DNA from: Mactra quadrangularis
Lineage: Eukaryota; Mollusca; Bivalvia; Venerida; Mactridae
Direction: 5' to 3'
Length of the DNA stretch: 64,000 bases
NCBI GenBank assembly: GCA_025267735.1
Contig: CM046303.1
Location: forward strand, 53,089,403 to 53,153,402
The notes under the pieces are model-generated. The model made no database searches. It had not been told where the DNA came from and saw only the letters and a list, made by a program, of their open reading frames with translations. Each line of letters begins with the position of its first letter. The stretch's first letter is position 1. Of the stretch, positions 25,941-38,121 are shown piece after piece. The translations under genes were made by a program, and so were the position numbers.

Positions 25941-27626
25941 TATGGGTTTGTTTATGTATAAGTTGTAAGCAAAACATAGCAGAATCTCGCGTATAAAAGC
26001 AATTACTAATAGTTATGCTAAAACTCGACTAAAAAACGAAGATGAATGATCTTTACGTTTGATTGGTAATTACCGACAGACTTGAATATAATTATTTAAT
26101 GTGGCATCAAGTACGTAGATCAGCGTCACTTTCAACTGCCATGGGTAAAATATATACTCGTATATATGTAAAGAAAGGTACAGAATATTTTTACTTTCGA
26201 TTTCTTTAATTTTAGTTTTGAAAGAAAGACAGAAATAGGCTGTGAGTTTGTATTGTTTTGCATGTATCATCAAATGTAGATAAAGTGTCACGTGTCTGGT
26301 ATCTTTAAGTCTTTCAATCCTGTACTGATAATCTAATATCAAAATGATCTGTTTATGTAAAATACAAGATGTAGAATTATAATACTTGGCATACACATCA
26401 AACCAATAGATGAGATACCTTGTGTCAAATAACTAATTTGCATGTTAGAAAAGTAAATACTTAACATATAAATCGCAGAATGTGGGAATATATCTACATA
26501 AATCACTGAAACCATTCAGATAGTCTCCAGAGTGGCCTAAGCTTAGATGAAAACATAAAATAGATTTAAGTGTAAAAAATATCTAATAAGAATGTCAAGT
26601 GAGGTAACAAGCTTTTTATAAACTTACAGCAAACGTTATTTTCCGCTTCAAAGTGATTAAAACTAATAAAAGTAACAGTGATGGAACAAATGAAATTGGT
26701 TCAAATCTAATATAATTACTAGGTATCTCAACTTTCCATTAGCATTTTGAAATAGTTAAATTGACGGTAATGTGTTTTTCAACCTTACAGTGAATCAACA
26801 AGATAAAATCTTAAGCTATTAACAACGCCTTGTCTGGATGTAAACCTTAGCATACTAAACGTGCTTGGTTTCACGTTGTGCACAATCTTATTTAATCAAA
26901 TCCGATTATATCGAGACACTTTTTAAAAGTTTAACTGCTCTAGATTCATTTTCGCGACTCTTTTAATACGACTTATTTTGAGCCAATTCATTTGTATATA
27001 AATAGCACTACATTAGTGTCACCAAGAACAATAAAATAACCGAGAGTATTGACATATCTAACAGCACAATCTAATTAGTGCGACTCCTGTTTTTATATTT
27101 AGAAACACATATATTTCATTTATTTTTCAATGTGGGGGCAAATTCTACTACTAGTAAAATGACTGATTTCAATATAACAAATATAAGTGAATATTAGATG
27201 AACTTTACAAAGTGTCTGGTTGTGTTTTCCTGCAAAAGAATGGATAGATTAGCCTACATCTATAGGACAATAGTGATAGTATGCGATAAAAGAAGTATTG
27301 TCTAAAGGAGCATTTTCTCGTAAATCACTTCTTATTAGAACTGTTCCATTACGTATAAAACATGTTAAGACATGATATACGCTGTATATCGACATATTAA
27401 AGGATGTAAAATGTTATGAAGTTCAATGTATATTAATGAGTATATTACTTTTTAGGTAAAATGTTCTGGGTTGTTTTGTATCAGATTAATGCGTTTTCTA
27501 CATGGTTATAATAGTCATTAATATCATTTTAAGGCAAATTCGAACATTATGGATAAGGTTAGAATACTTTGACGTGAAATAATAATAGTAGCATTATATA
27601 GCATTATCATTTATTAATAGTATTTG

Positions 27627-27868
27627 GCATACTTTCGTGGAACTTTGTCATGAAATTATTTCTACGGCCATTCTCCCTTTTACCAATGATTTTTAATTGT
27701 GTTGGGCAATTGTCAGTCACTGATGAAAGTATGCTCTTAGTAGTTGGTAAACAGTTAAATCCAGATATTTAGATTTTCCAGGAGGAGAGAGTAGGTTGAC
27801 TGACCGCCGTTATATGACCTACGCAATGTGTTGCTACGGTGTTAAACCCAACCAACAAACAAACAAAT
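27627..27868 (+). mobile_element. SINE (family 2), 5'-truncated, unit B copy
   Basis: Duplicate of the element at 12,921-13,159 at the equivalent place in unit B, with only a few substitutions. It came along with the segmental duplication and is not an independent insertion. Confidence 0.88.
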
Positions 27869-28974
27869 TAATGGTATAGTTTATAATAGATGAGAGTATT
27901 GAAGTGCATGCACCCGTATTCGGGGTACAACAACGATTATTAAAACCATGTTAAACCGTGGAAACGCATTAATCTGATACAAGACAACCCAATACTTTGA
28001 AGTGATGATAAGAATTATCAAACGGTCATAATTCACACAAATATCATTTAGTACAGATTATGAACTTTGACATTTCTACGCAAACATTACCATGATTGTT
28101 TAATGTAGGAATAATTAAAGTTTGTTAATTTTGCTCTATTATTTAATTTGAAAAGTATGACCATCTATAAATAATATCGCAAAAACATTTCTTTTAATGC
28201 TTATTTTTTTACATTTTTACACATTTCGAAATTTACACGATGTAATGTGACTGTGAAAGTTTATACATGACTATGACTACGACTGTGTCTATGTTACCCT
28301 CGATTCACATGAAGTGTATCCGTATTGTTTTGCATTGATTTATTCCATCATACATTTAATAGCGAATTATTAGTCTTGTCAAAATTGAGTTACGGTTGCG
28401 TCTTTGACAAATTGCACTGCTTAAAATAAACGACCACCGAAGATTGATAATACTTATTACATTTGATATTTAATATTCATTTTGTTTACCATACCTAGTC
28501 ATTGCAAATTGAAGCAATCTATTATTGTCTGTTTAGTATGAATATCCTGTTAACTAAAATTGAAAATGTTTATTGAGAGCCTTTAATTCTCCAAACTTCT
28601 ATATTAACAGTGGATGTTACAAATACAAAGATAATTGAATGACAGTATACAAATTCTATGAAACTCTTCATTGTGAATAATTAAGAGTGATATATCGCTG
28701 AAAAGTAATAAATCACGTCTAAATACTAGAATATCTCGTTTTATTTGAGGCATTAGGGAACGTTATATATGTGTTTTGTCAACATTGCCTCAGCTATCAC
28801 TATCAAGAACAGTGTTGGAAGAGACTTAGGTCAGTACAGTAATTGTGATGGACATTCCCTTAAGGGAAAGAAGCTGTGTCACTGGCTATGGTTGTCCATG
28901 GTGTAATCAAGGTTAAATGTGCTCATTTTTCAGCAAAGTGAAATTAACTACTGTACAAAATGATGAACAGTTAT

Positions 28975-29035
28975 TTATTTTGTTGAGTTTAACGCCGTAG
29001 CCACATACGATATGTATAGTTCATATAACGGCGTC
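28975..29035 (-). mobile_element. SINE 3'-end fragment, unit B copy
   Basis: Partner of the fragment at 14,508-14,565, containing GAGTTTAACGCCGTAGCCAC. It is more altered after that motif than the A version. Confidence 0.7.
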
Positions 29036-29327
29036 ATTTACAGTTAAACATAGACAAACTTGATATCATATAATATAAATATAACTTAATAATATATTAT
29101 TAATAAATAAAAATAAATTTAATCAGTATGACACATCTCAGCATTTGTGTATTTGTCAATTAAACTGAATGCCAACCGGGTAACGCAACCATTGATCGAC
29201 ATGGTAAGTTAACGTAAACGTAAAGCCAAGCAATATTAGTTATATTGGTATACAATTATTTCAAGTCAGAAGCTATTCAAAGAATATACAGATAAAGAGC
29301 TTTCAAACAAAGGTTTGAGTCATTATA

Positions 29328-30657
29328 CTGTATAGCGGGTATAATCTGCGGGGGTTTTATTTTGGCTTTATTGGCGGAAAATGAAAATGCGCCAAATATA
29401 AACACCGCGAATACAAACCGCCGCAGTATTAAGTCGCCGCCATATTGTTTACTAAGGGACATTACTCTTAATGAATTTTTTATTCATTAATATGTGCATG
29501 TATTACCTCCCTTAAAATCAAGATTTATGTAGTGAATTTTGTGGAGATTAACTAGGTAAATGAACAAAATTTATTATTTTCAATAATGCAAAGGAATTGA
29601 TTCAAGTTATGTTTGTAGAAACGAAAATACAGACAGACAACACAGTCATTCTAACAATAAGACGACAGGTTCTATCAAATCTCGGTTACGAAACTCGACG
29701 ACGGTGCCGCCATTGTGTTTACATTATAAACCCGTATGTCGGTCATTTCCAAATCTTCACGAGTTTAGCTCAAACACTTGTTTGATTGTCGTACAAAACA
29801 AATTCATCTTTAGTCTTGCAATTTATTTCAGTACTTTCTAGCGAACCTAAGACAAACTTCTCATCACATAATTTAACAAATTGAGTAAAAAGAGCGGAGT
29901 TAGTGTTTATGTAGCTTTTTTATTTATTGATATTCAAAAGAAAACTGTTGTCAAATTTCGTCACGTGACAACGCTTTATAATTGATTTTGTCCGTTTAAA
30001 GACTCCACTAGGTTCGTTGATAATACATTGTTTGTGACAAGCTGTTAATTTCAAAATTTGTTTGACTTTGACCAATGGATTGAGGTAAATTGGCGATTTT
30101 CAAGGAATGTATAGCCGCAAACTTCAATACCGATAATTTTAACAAAGACAAAGGCGTTTTCCACGACTATTAACAAACATGCGAAAACTTTGATTGTTCA
30201 TTACAACAAATTGTCGTTATTATAAGACTCTCGCGAGTTGGGTGTACTTATGCAATTTGTCGAACGATCAATCAAACTTAGCTGAACCCAGGTAATATTT
30301 TGAACAAAAACATTCACATTTAATGACGATTCAGAATTTCTTATCACATGATTAAACTTGCTCGCCAATACATCGTCATAGAAATAGATAATCTGCTGTG
30401 TAAGCGTTGGTTTTTCAAACGTCCGCTCAGGTTATGCAACTTTGGTGACACTTAGTTAATTTAAAAATTTGAAAAGTCGTGGTCGGTAGTAACTGCTTAT
30501 ACAGGTGAAATGGCAGAGTTATGTACCTTTGACCATCTTTCACCGGGAGGTTTAAAATTGGCGCTCAGAGTAATTTCCGCCAATAATTAGCATCGCCAAT
30601 ACAAAACTCTATTGTTTACGCGAAATTTTTGCCCCGCAGAAATAACCCGCTATACAG
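29328..30657. mobile_element. 1.33-kb TIR DNA transposon relative, non-autonomous
   Basis: Terminal inverted repeats CTGTATAGCGGGT (from 29,328) and ACCCGCTATACAG (to 30,657), extended by TCTGCGGGG / CCCCGCAGA after a short mismatch and by further ATTGGCGGAAA-like subterminal matches. Each end is bordered by TA (29,326-29,327; 30,658-30,659). Removing the element and one TA gives the length of the uninterrupted unit A sequence at about 15,097, confirming an insertion. The interior has no open frame longer than about 62 codons and no recognisable transposase. TA targets fit Tc1/mariner, but I do not recognise the TIR family. Confidence 0.85.
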
Positions 30658-30784
30658 TATTTGGTAATTTTGGTTTGGAGACGTATTTATTGTAGACTTG
30701 AATTTATAATACTTGAATAAGTACGGTAAATATCATCATCAGTTATTTGAATATGGCTTTATACTGGTATTGGTGTATACTCTC

Positions 30785-31182
30785 TAGGGGTGTAACGGTT
30801 AACCGATATACCGGTTAATATTGCAATACGACTTCTGACGGTTTTTAACCGGTTCGTTTTTCTCTGAACCGGTTTTTCTAGTTATGTTCCATACTGGTTG
30901 TTTTATCAGAGTTTTAAGTGTTTGAATAAATCTTAAAATGTGTTCGAAAACTTGAACTATGTTTCGTTAAATGAGAAAATAATTATCTTTGAAAGTCCTT
31001 TCAAAACCTTTTTTTCTAACTTTTTAGACATTTGCATAATACGTGTAGATCACTTGAAAATACAAATATCTGTACAATGATAATCAAATTAAGACGATGC
31101 ACAGACATTAATTCATCCTATCCATGTATGAGCAAAAAACAATACATTGCAATACGGTTTTTAGCGTACTGTTACACCCCTA
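30785..31182. mobile_element. hAT-type non-autonomous element, 398 bp
   Basis: Starts TAGGGGTGTAAC and ends GTTACACCCCTA. It is flanked by a perfect 8-bp duplication ATACTCTC at 30,777-30,784 and 31,183-31,190. Unit A has a single ATACTCTC at the empty site (about 15,226), so the insertion followed the A/B duplication. The 8-bp target duplication and the GGGGTGTAAC end are typical of hAT elements. Subterminal TTGCAATACG motifs occur on both sides. No transposase is encoded. A relative lies at 59,838-60,287. Confidence 0.95.
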
Positions 31183-31785
31183 ATACTCTCAGTATATAAT
31201 GTGTCCAATTAATGCTAAACACATTTATTGGATAAGACTGTTAAAAGCCGATAGAATGACTACTCTGGGCTTAGGAATCAGTTAACTGGTACAATTATTG
31301 TTTTCTTAAATAGTTGATTCACTGATATACCACTTTTCAAAGCAAGTGTTAGCTTAGAACATAGATTGGCTATTTTGTTTCTAATATTTGTTTTTGGATT
31401 GTCTAAAAGAAATATGTTACAACATCGTAGACAAAGTAAGGATAAATCAGACAAAGGTATGTTCACATATTGTGGTGTTATTTAAAAAGTTTGGAATTGT
31501 TATATTATATTATTCAGTATCAAGTGTATATATGCATATTTCGTATTCAATGATGTTTTGTGTCAAAGACATGAAAATTTCGATATAACACAATAAAATG
31601 AAATTGAAACTGATGTTGAAAAGTAAAATCGAATGTTTGTTAAACAACTGGATATTATAGTAAATTTTTATACTCGCTGAAGTAAGTGCATTTCTGTCAA
31701 ATTTATAGCCTATAAAGTAAACAAAGCAATTATGTGAACTATGTGAATCTACGCAGTTGAAATATCACAGTACCCAATGTTCATA

Positions 31786-32012
31786 TACGTATCAGTGCAA
31801 TGGGTACTTTAATTTGTAGGTAGGTCATCATGCTAATTAAGCAACCCCTTATCATATCGGAGGTGACATTTGATCTCCTAAACGCAACTCCATGCAATGT
31901 ATAAATTTATTGAATATCCAATTAGCTTTAGGTAAAACTTTATTGTAGCTTGTTAAAATGCTAAGCGACGCTGTTTATAGCTGTATTTAGACAATTTATA
32001 GTGGTTCTTATA
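31786..32012. other. Unit B-specific segment replacing a different A segment
   Basis: Counterpart position of A 15,765-16,430, but with unrelated sequence. A short inverted pair, GTACCCA near 31,772 and TGGGTAC near 31,802, sits at its left edge. No open frame or known repeat is recognisable. Confidence 0.5.
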
Positions 32013-34602
32013 AAGCTGTGTATAAGAGTGGCTTGTGTAAATATATTGTTTTATAAATAAAACTATAATAACGTGCACTCGTATGTGATATACAAATAGT
32101 TTTTATGTTATTTGCATTACTGAAACTTCCATTAAGTGGTTATCGTATTTAACTAGGATAAAGTACTAACCAATTTTCTGTTAAGGACTGTTTGCTTTTT
32201 CATTAACAAATATCATAAAAGTATTGAATTTAAAATTGCATAGATGAGCCTTTTCTTTGCCGTTTGAAAGAAATAGAAACTTAATACGTATGTTAGTGTA
32301 TAAAGTTTCATTTAAACTGAATCTGTTTTGAACACTTAATAGAACCATTATTTCTAAGTTTGATTTAAATCTATTTTCCTGTTTTGATTAACGTGATAGC
32401 TCCATGGTTACGTGGAAATCGTGCGTCATCTAGAGCTACGTTTATACAAAGTATTATGTTACTGGGAAAGTTGACATTTCTGGCTATAAAGTTAATTATT
32501 TTGTCTAAATTTTCTATATTTGAAAACTAATAACACTAAATGCATTTAAGATTTTAAACATATCTGTATACTTTTATTACCTCCGGAACCGGAGAGCAAA
32601 GAACATGTACATTCAAATAACTACATTATATAAAATGAGATAACATACAATGACAAATATACAAATAACATAAAAATATAAAAATTGGAACATATGTTAT
32701 CGAAAATATTGTCTTGGGATGTCTTTTATGTTGAAGAAATTAACATATGGTTATGATTAAAATGAATGACTAAGATTGATCATAATAAATTGTAAAATAT
32801 TGTGATATTGGCAGTATTTTTTCTGCTATAACTTAAACCTTTTTTAATCGTTTTTTATAATTGTTTGACCAAATACAAATGAACAAAAGAAAAGCATATT
32901 GATTGCCATTTATTTAAATGTATTTATAGTACACATTTAGTGTACAGGTATCTACAGCACAATGACATGTAAATAAAACTATTGTTTTGAGTCGCTGAAA
33001 AACGGGTATAATGAGCAAACATGATTTTTGTACTGGAATTTCTGTATGGTATAGACTAATGGTTAGGGATTAGGGTTTAGTTTAGGGTAAGTGTAAACGT
33101 TTAGCGCAATATTAAATGTTAAAGTCAAAAACGTTTATTTTCTCTTGGATATGTAGTTAATAATAAAGGAATAAATTGAAACGAAACGTTTTTCGATTGT
33201 AAAAAACGAAGCAAGGGAAAATTTCTAAGATAATGAAACTCTTATTATAGATTTTTTCAGAAAGAATACAGAGATACTAACAAAAAAAATGATCAAAGAA
33301 AAGACAACGGTGACTATACAGTATAGGAAAATTGCTGTCTTCTCTAACTTCGTTTGAATATATTACATATCAGTATTTTATGTATATAACGCTAGGATAT
33401 GTGTAACAAAAAGACCTTACAACTTCTGTGTAGCGTACCATTAATTTAGAGCCATTGTCAAAGACTAGAGACTTAGATAAACGTCTTATACTATATCCCA
33501 TAGAAATGAGAATTGTTGTGAAGACATCAATGTGATATAATCTTCTGTTCTGTACGAGAAATTCCATTACGTGTTATATCAGTTGTCTTAACAAAGGTTA
33601 CAGTTTTATACTGGATAATACAACTATTGAGGTTAGTAAAATATTTGATAGGATTTAGTTAAGCTTCTTGGGAATTTAAGTAGTTTTTTTTGTTATCTAG
33701 AGAAGATGGAATTGTGATTTTTGTTAGTTTGTTTTGTTTAACATTACGATAAAAAATTACTGATTTTTGTCTCGAATGTTGAGTTTATTTCTTATGTTAA
33801 GCTTTTATAACGAAACATGTAATCGTAGAATACAAGTTAGTTTTTTAGACAATCAAATCAGACGATGTGTAAACTTACAATTAAAGGAATCATGACAAAT
33901 TTGATCTTTTATATTATTTTTTTCAGTTTTGACAGGGAATATCTTAAGGTTATAAAAATTCAATCCAAATATGTGTTAAAGGTATAATATATATATATGG
34001 ATTTAAACTAGATATGATCATAAACTTATAAGATTGTCAAGTACTTTAAAATGTCTGTGTTTGTTTACAATTAATGTAGCTGGACTTTTTTAATTCTTTA
34101 TGACAACGCAATTGGTAAGATCCGATTGATTCTGATAATGTTGTTTGTTAACATTGACTAGTATTTGTATTGAGGCTTAAAGTTATGTAAAAGGTTCCTT
34201 TATTGAATTAATTTGATTTTTTTTCTAGACTAAATTAATATATTAAAAATATATGTTGATGATGTTTAATTACATAAACTTGTCGATCATTAGCCAACCC
34301 TAGTTTATGCTGTTTTACTCGCATTATCATACTTCAACTTACATAGCTTTATATCGAATAGTATTCGAATAGTTTTCTTGCAGTAACTGTACTTTTATTG
34401 TACTATTAATATTGGTAGTTAGGTCAAGGATGTACATTGATTTTCTTCTTGTTTCCAGACCATCACAAATATCTGTGAACTTAATTGAAGTAAACAGCGT
34501 GAAAACAAATCAGACTTTCAAATAACAGATGGCGTAGTGGTAGTAACTGTACTTTGTCGTATATATTTTCTTATATTTTGTAGAGGGTAGAATTAATTAT
34601 AT

Positions 34603-35012
34603 TTATTACCTGATTGCTTATATAAGTGTAATTCGATATTTTTAACTGTTTTCTGAGTGAACTGTTGACCGGTCAATAGTTTTGACTGTTTCCCGCGCGT
34701 GCTCTGACGTCACATAATGACGTCACGTATTGACGTCACGAACTGTTACTGTACTTATGTAAAGGGAAGTAACTGCTACGGAATTTTAGACTTTACCAGA
34801 CGCTTTAAACATGTCAAGTACTGTTAAAATAGTAATTGATCAGGTAATAAAACAGTTATTTTATGTGTAATTTGGGAACAGTCAAACGGTTGTCCTTCGA
34901 TGTCAGGAATAGTGCTTTAAACTGTTTCAGTTTTAAACAGTTCAAAACACTATTCCCTCCACCTCGGGCCAACAGTTTGACTGTTCCCTATCACACATGA
35001 AACAACTGTATA
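34603..35012. mobile_element. Inserted block with a 160-bp hairpin (B only)
   Basis: Unit A runs directly from AATTATATT (about 19,089) to the AACGAGGG sequence, while B has about 410 extra bases here. The left part is bounded by a perfect 12-bp inverted repeat TTATTACCTGAT (34,603-34,614) and ATCAGGTAATAA (34,839-34,850). The right part, 34,851-35,010, folds almost completely on itself about 34,931. Examples of its pairing are GGGAACAGTCAAAC with GTTTGACTGTTCCC and GGAATAGTG with CACTATTCC. Three TGACGTCA octamers lie at 34,705, 34,718 and 34,731. It looks like a MITE-type insertion of unknown family; the target duplication is unclear. Confidence 0.65.
34705..34738. promoter_or_regulatory. 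Three TGACGTCA (CRE-type) sites at 13-bp spacing
   Basis: Perfect TGACGTCA starts at 34,705, 34,718 and 34,731, spaced exactly 13 bp, within the B-only inserted block. The even spacing suggests a small tandem repeat of a 13-bp unit (TGACGTCACATAA-like). CREB/ATF binding is only an inference from the consensus. Confidence 0.4.
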
Positions 35013-35014
35013 AT

Positions 35015-35200
35015 ACGAGGGGTTAGCCAAAAATTTGTGGACTTTCCAAATATCTTTTGTACGTCAGCGTGTATTGTAATGAAATTTCATATGCGTACAT
35101 TTTAGAATATTATCAACACAATTTGAAAGGAACATGAGATCATGTTGATCAATCTTGATTTCATATTGCTTTTTAAAAGACTCGTATATATGTACGAAAA
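35015..35200 (+). mobile_element. Possible solo mariner-type terminus, unit B copy
   Basis: Partner of 19,092-19,275. It starts TACGAGGGGTTAGCC and continues into TTTGTGGACTTTCCAAAT. It retains the TA and CGAGGG start better than the A copy. Confidence 0.35.
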
Positions 35201-35210
35201 ATGTGTTTAA

Positions 35211-36504
35211 GGTGGGTCGGTACCTTACTCAGAGAAAAAATCGAAAAAATTATTATGTACACCGATTATGATATAAGTTGGCAGGCATATACCTTCATGC
35301 TTCTTGTTTGTTTTTCGGATAACCTTAGTGACGTTGTAGTTTTTTCACGACGTCATGGACGTCACAATGGTTCGCGCTATAAACAGGCATGCAAGAACAT
35401 TAAACCCACATATTTAAAATAATGGATGTCCTAGGCCAATGATAATTATACCAAAATGTTTCTGAAATGTTGTTGCATACAATTAATTCGTTTCGATTAT
35501 CTAAATATCTCGTAAGACGTAAAGATTCTACATTTCATCACTGAATTTAGGGTTTTCACGTCTATAGATTTCTCCAATTGCCGAGTTATAACGTTTATTT
35601 TCATATTAATGCAGAACGGTGGTCAAATTCTTATCACGATTTTTGAAAAGTACACACCTTCCTTGTCATTTTAATGCAATAAAAAAGGGAAGTGAACGTT
35701 CTCAGTTTTTCACAATATCGAGTTCAAAGAAAAATTACCATCATTGCAATGACGTTGCGCTGACGTTGTGATTAAAACATTTGTTGCAAAAAAATAGAAA
35801 CGGACTTCTATTGACTTATGTTAAATTAATTTTGAATAGATCAGATGTTGAGTGTCAAAAAAAATTAATTAATAACAGGAAAGAAACTACAAAATTTAAT
35901 TTACAATAAAATTACATGCATAACGCAAAATCATAACGTCAGCGCAACGTAATATTAACGTCGATGTTATGAAGGTAATTTTACTTAGAACGTGAAATAG
36001 TGAAAAACTGAGAACGTTCACTTCCCTTTTTTATTGCATTAAAACGACACGGAAGGTGTGTACTTTTCAAAAATCGTGATATGAATTTGACCACCGTTCT
36101 GCATTAATATGAAAATAAACGTTATAACTCGGCAATTGGTGAAACCTTTTAGACGTGAAAAGCCTGAATTCAGTGATAAAATGTAGAATCTTTACGTCTT
36201 ACGAGATATTTAGATAATCGGAACAAATTAATTGTTTGCAACAACATTTCAGAAACATTTTGGTACAATTATCATTGGCCTCGGACATTCATTAGTTTAA
36301 ATATGTAGGTTTAATGTACGTGCATGCCTGTTTATAGCGCGAACCATTGTGACGTCCATGACGTCGTGAAAAGAACTACAACGTCACTAAGGTTACCCGA
36401 AAAACAAACAAGAAGCATGAAGGTATATGCCTGCCAACTTATATCATAATCGGTGTACATAATATTTTTTTCGATTTTTTCTCCGAGTAATGTACCGACC
36501 CACC
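35211..36504. mobile_element. Palindromic piggyBac-type element with TTAA target
   Basis: A 1,294-bp fold-back insertion. The two arms, about 35,211-35,775 and 35,930-36,504, are near-identical inverted repeats around a loop of about 150 bp. The ends are GGTGGGTCGGTAC and GTACCGACCCACC. TTAA flanks both sides (35,207-35,210 and 36,505-36,508), while unit A has a single TTAA at the empty site (GTGTTTAAAAACT, about 19,289). TTAA duplication is the hallmark of piggyBac targets. No transposase is encoded; the 73-codon frame at 35,201-35,422 merely reads through one arm. The close arm match suggests youth or repair by conversion. Confidence 0.9.
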
Positions 36505-37552
36505 TTAAAAACTAATTGTATCAAATTATATCTAAGCGTCGTAATACCATTTTATGTACAAAATAACCATCCTGTTTCATATAAACGAATGATTTAAATA
36601 TATATATTTATATAAAAACATTTAAATGCTTCAAAAGATTAACAATTTCTCAACAAATATTTATTCGTCGTAAGTAAAAAGTGTTTTGTACTCAAGGACA
36701 AATTTAGAGATTATTTTATTTCATTTACGCTACAATGTTTTCAAAGATGTAATTTTTTTCTACGTTCTGTATTAGGAAAGAAAGTATGACACTAAAATGA
36801 CTATGTAAATACTTTATTAATTATTATATATATCGTTGTATATTTCAATATTGATAATTTAAATGTTATGATATCATGTACAGCACGTCTGTAGTGAAAA
36901 TAACCTTTATATGAGCAATTCTTAACGAATACGTGTATTAACATTTACAAGACACAACTGAAAACTCAGCGAATGATGTCCAAATATGTTGCTGTTTAGT
37001 ATATAAAATTTTCCTAGACAGACCTCTAGTATAGAACGTATTCAATCATTGTCAATATCGTTACTTAAATTACCAAATTCAACACCGATACGGTTTGATG
37101 TATTAGAAGATTGATGAGTTGTAACGTTTATAGTGTTTTCTTAAATCGTCTGGGGAAAATTCAAGGTCTCATCAAATCTGACACATGTTCCATTTCTTTA
37201 CACACACACATGTGCGCTTTACAAATAGTTGATATCACACGAACTGTTTATGTAACAAAACCCTTTACCACGTTTTGCATTCAGTGAAATTGTTTGCTCT
37301 AAGTTGTCGCAATAAAACACTTCCGCAAAAGTGCACGGTATATACGGATTATGTATACTTGGAGTAAATTAAAATCGAATATTACAAAAGCAAGTACTTA
37401 TATTATCAAATGTAGCATTTCCTTCTTCTAATTTATTTAATAAATCAATGAATCTCGGAAAGCTATGTGATTAAACCACATTAAATACCAAGCATATATG
37501 TACTTCAACTGATATCAACTATGAAGTACTCAAGTTTCAATACATTTATTTG

Positions 37553-38121
37553 GATAATGGACAATTAATATCAATTTCAATATTAAAAATGAACTTGTTT
37601 TACACATAAACAATGGAATATGTTTGTGAACGAAAATTGCATGCAAGTTGAATGCTTTGTTGACGAAAATGCCGGTATTAACCGGAATGCGGCTTTTAGC
37701 GTCAAAAACAAAATTGGCCGATTGTTTTGCAATCACACTCGAATCGATTCATTTGCCAAAATTTAAGTAATTATTTCCTGTAAGAGATATTTTATGAAGT
37801 TTAAACGTGCTATGCTTTTTGTTTATCAACATTTTCCGTAGCATTTGTTTGTATCAAGCGTGTCGATTGGTCGGCCAATTATGCAATTCAACAAGAGTTA
37901 TTGAGGCGTGAAAAACATATTTAGGTCAATTGAGGCCTGAAAAGTCGCTTAACTAAACCTTGTTATCGATTTGACTGATCAAGTAAGGTCGCTAGTCGCG
38001 CCAGACAGTGTGCCGCTAAATACATGGACTTTATTTAGGCATTTATGTTGGGCGGTTTCAAATACGGTCACGTAAGACAGGTAGTTGTTGAATTCAGCGG
38101 GTCGCTATGACAGTTTTACTG
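37553..38121. mobile_element. Pogo/Tigger-like element, left end deleted, unit B copy
   Basis: Right-hand part of the element seen whole at 20,600-21,493. About 580 bp, equivalent to A 20,332-20,913, are missing in B, removing the left TIR and about 310 bp of element. The right TIR CAGTTTTACTG with following TA remains at 38,111-38,123. Confidence 0.65.

Noticed and set aside
31278..31466. Minus-strand frame similar to one at 15,320-15,505 (both start MNIPLSDLSLLCLRCCNIF), hinting at a conserved gene
   Set aside because: The similarity follows from the A/B duplication itself. The two frames differ by many replacements and end differently, so there is no sign of protein-level constraint.
35201..35422. 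73-codon plus-strand frame
   Set aside because: It lies in one arm of the palindromic TTAA element; no domain, and absent from unit A.
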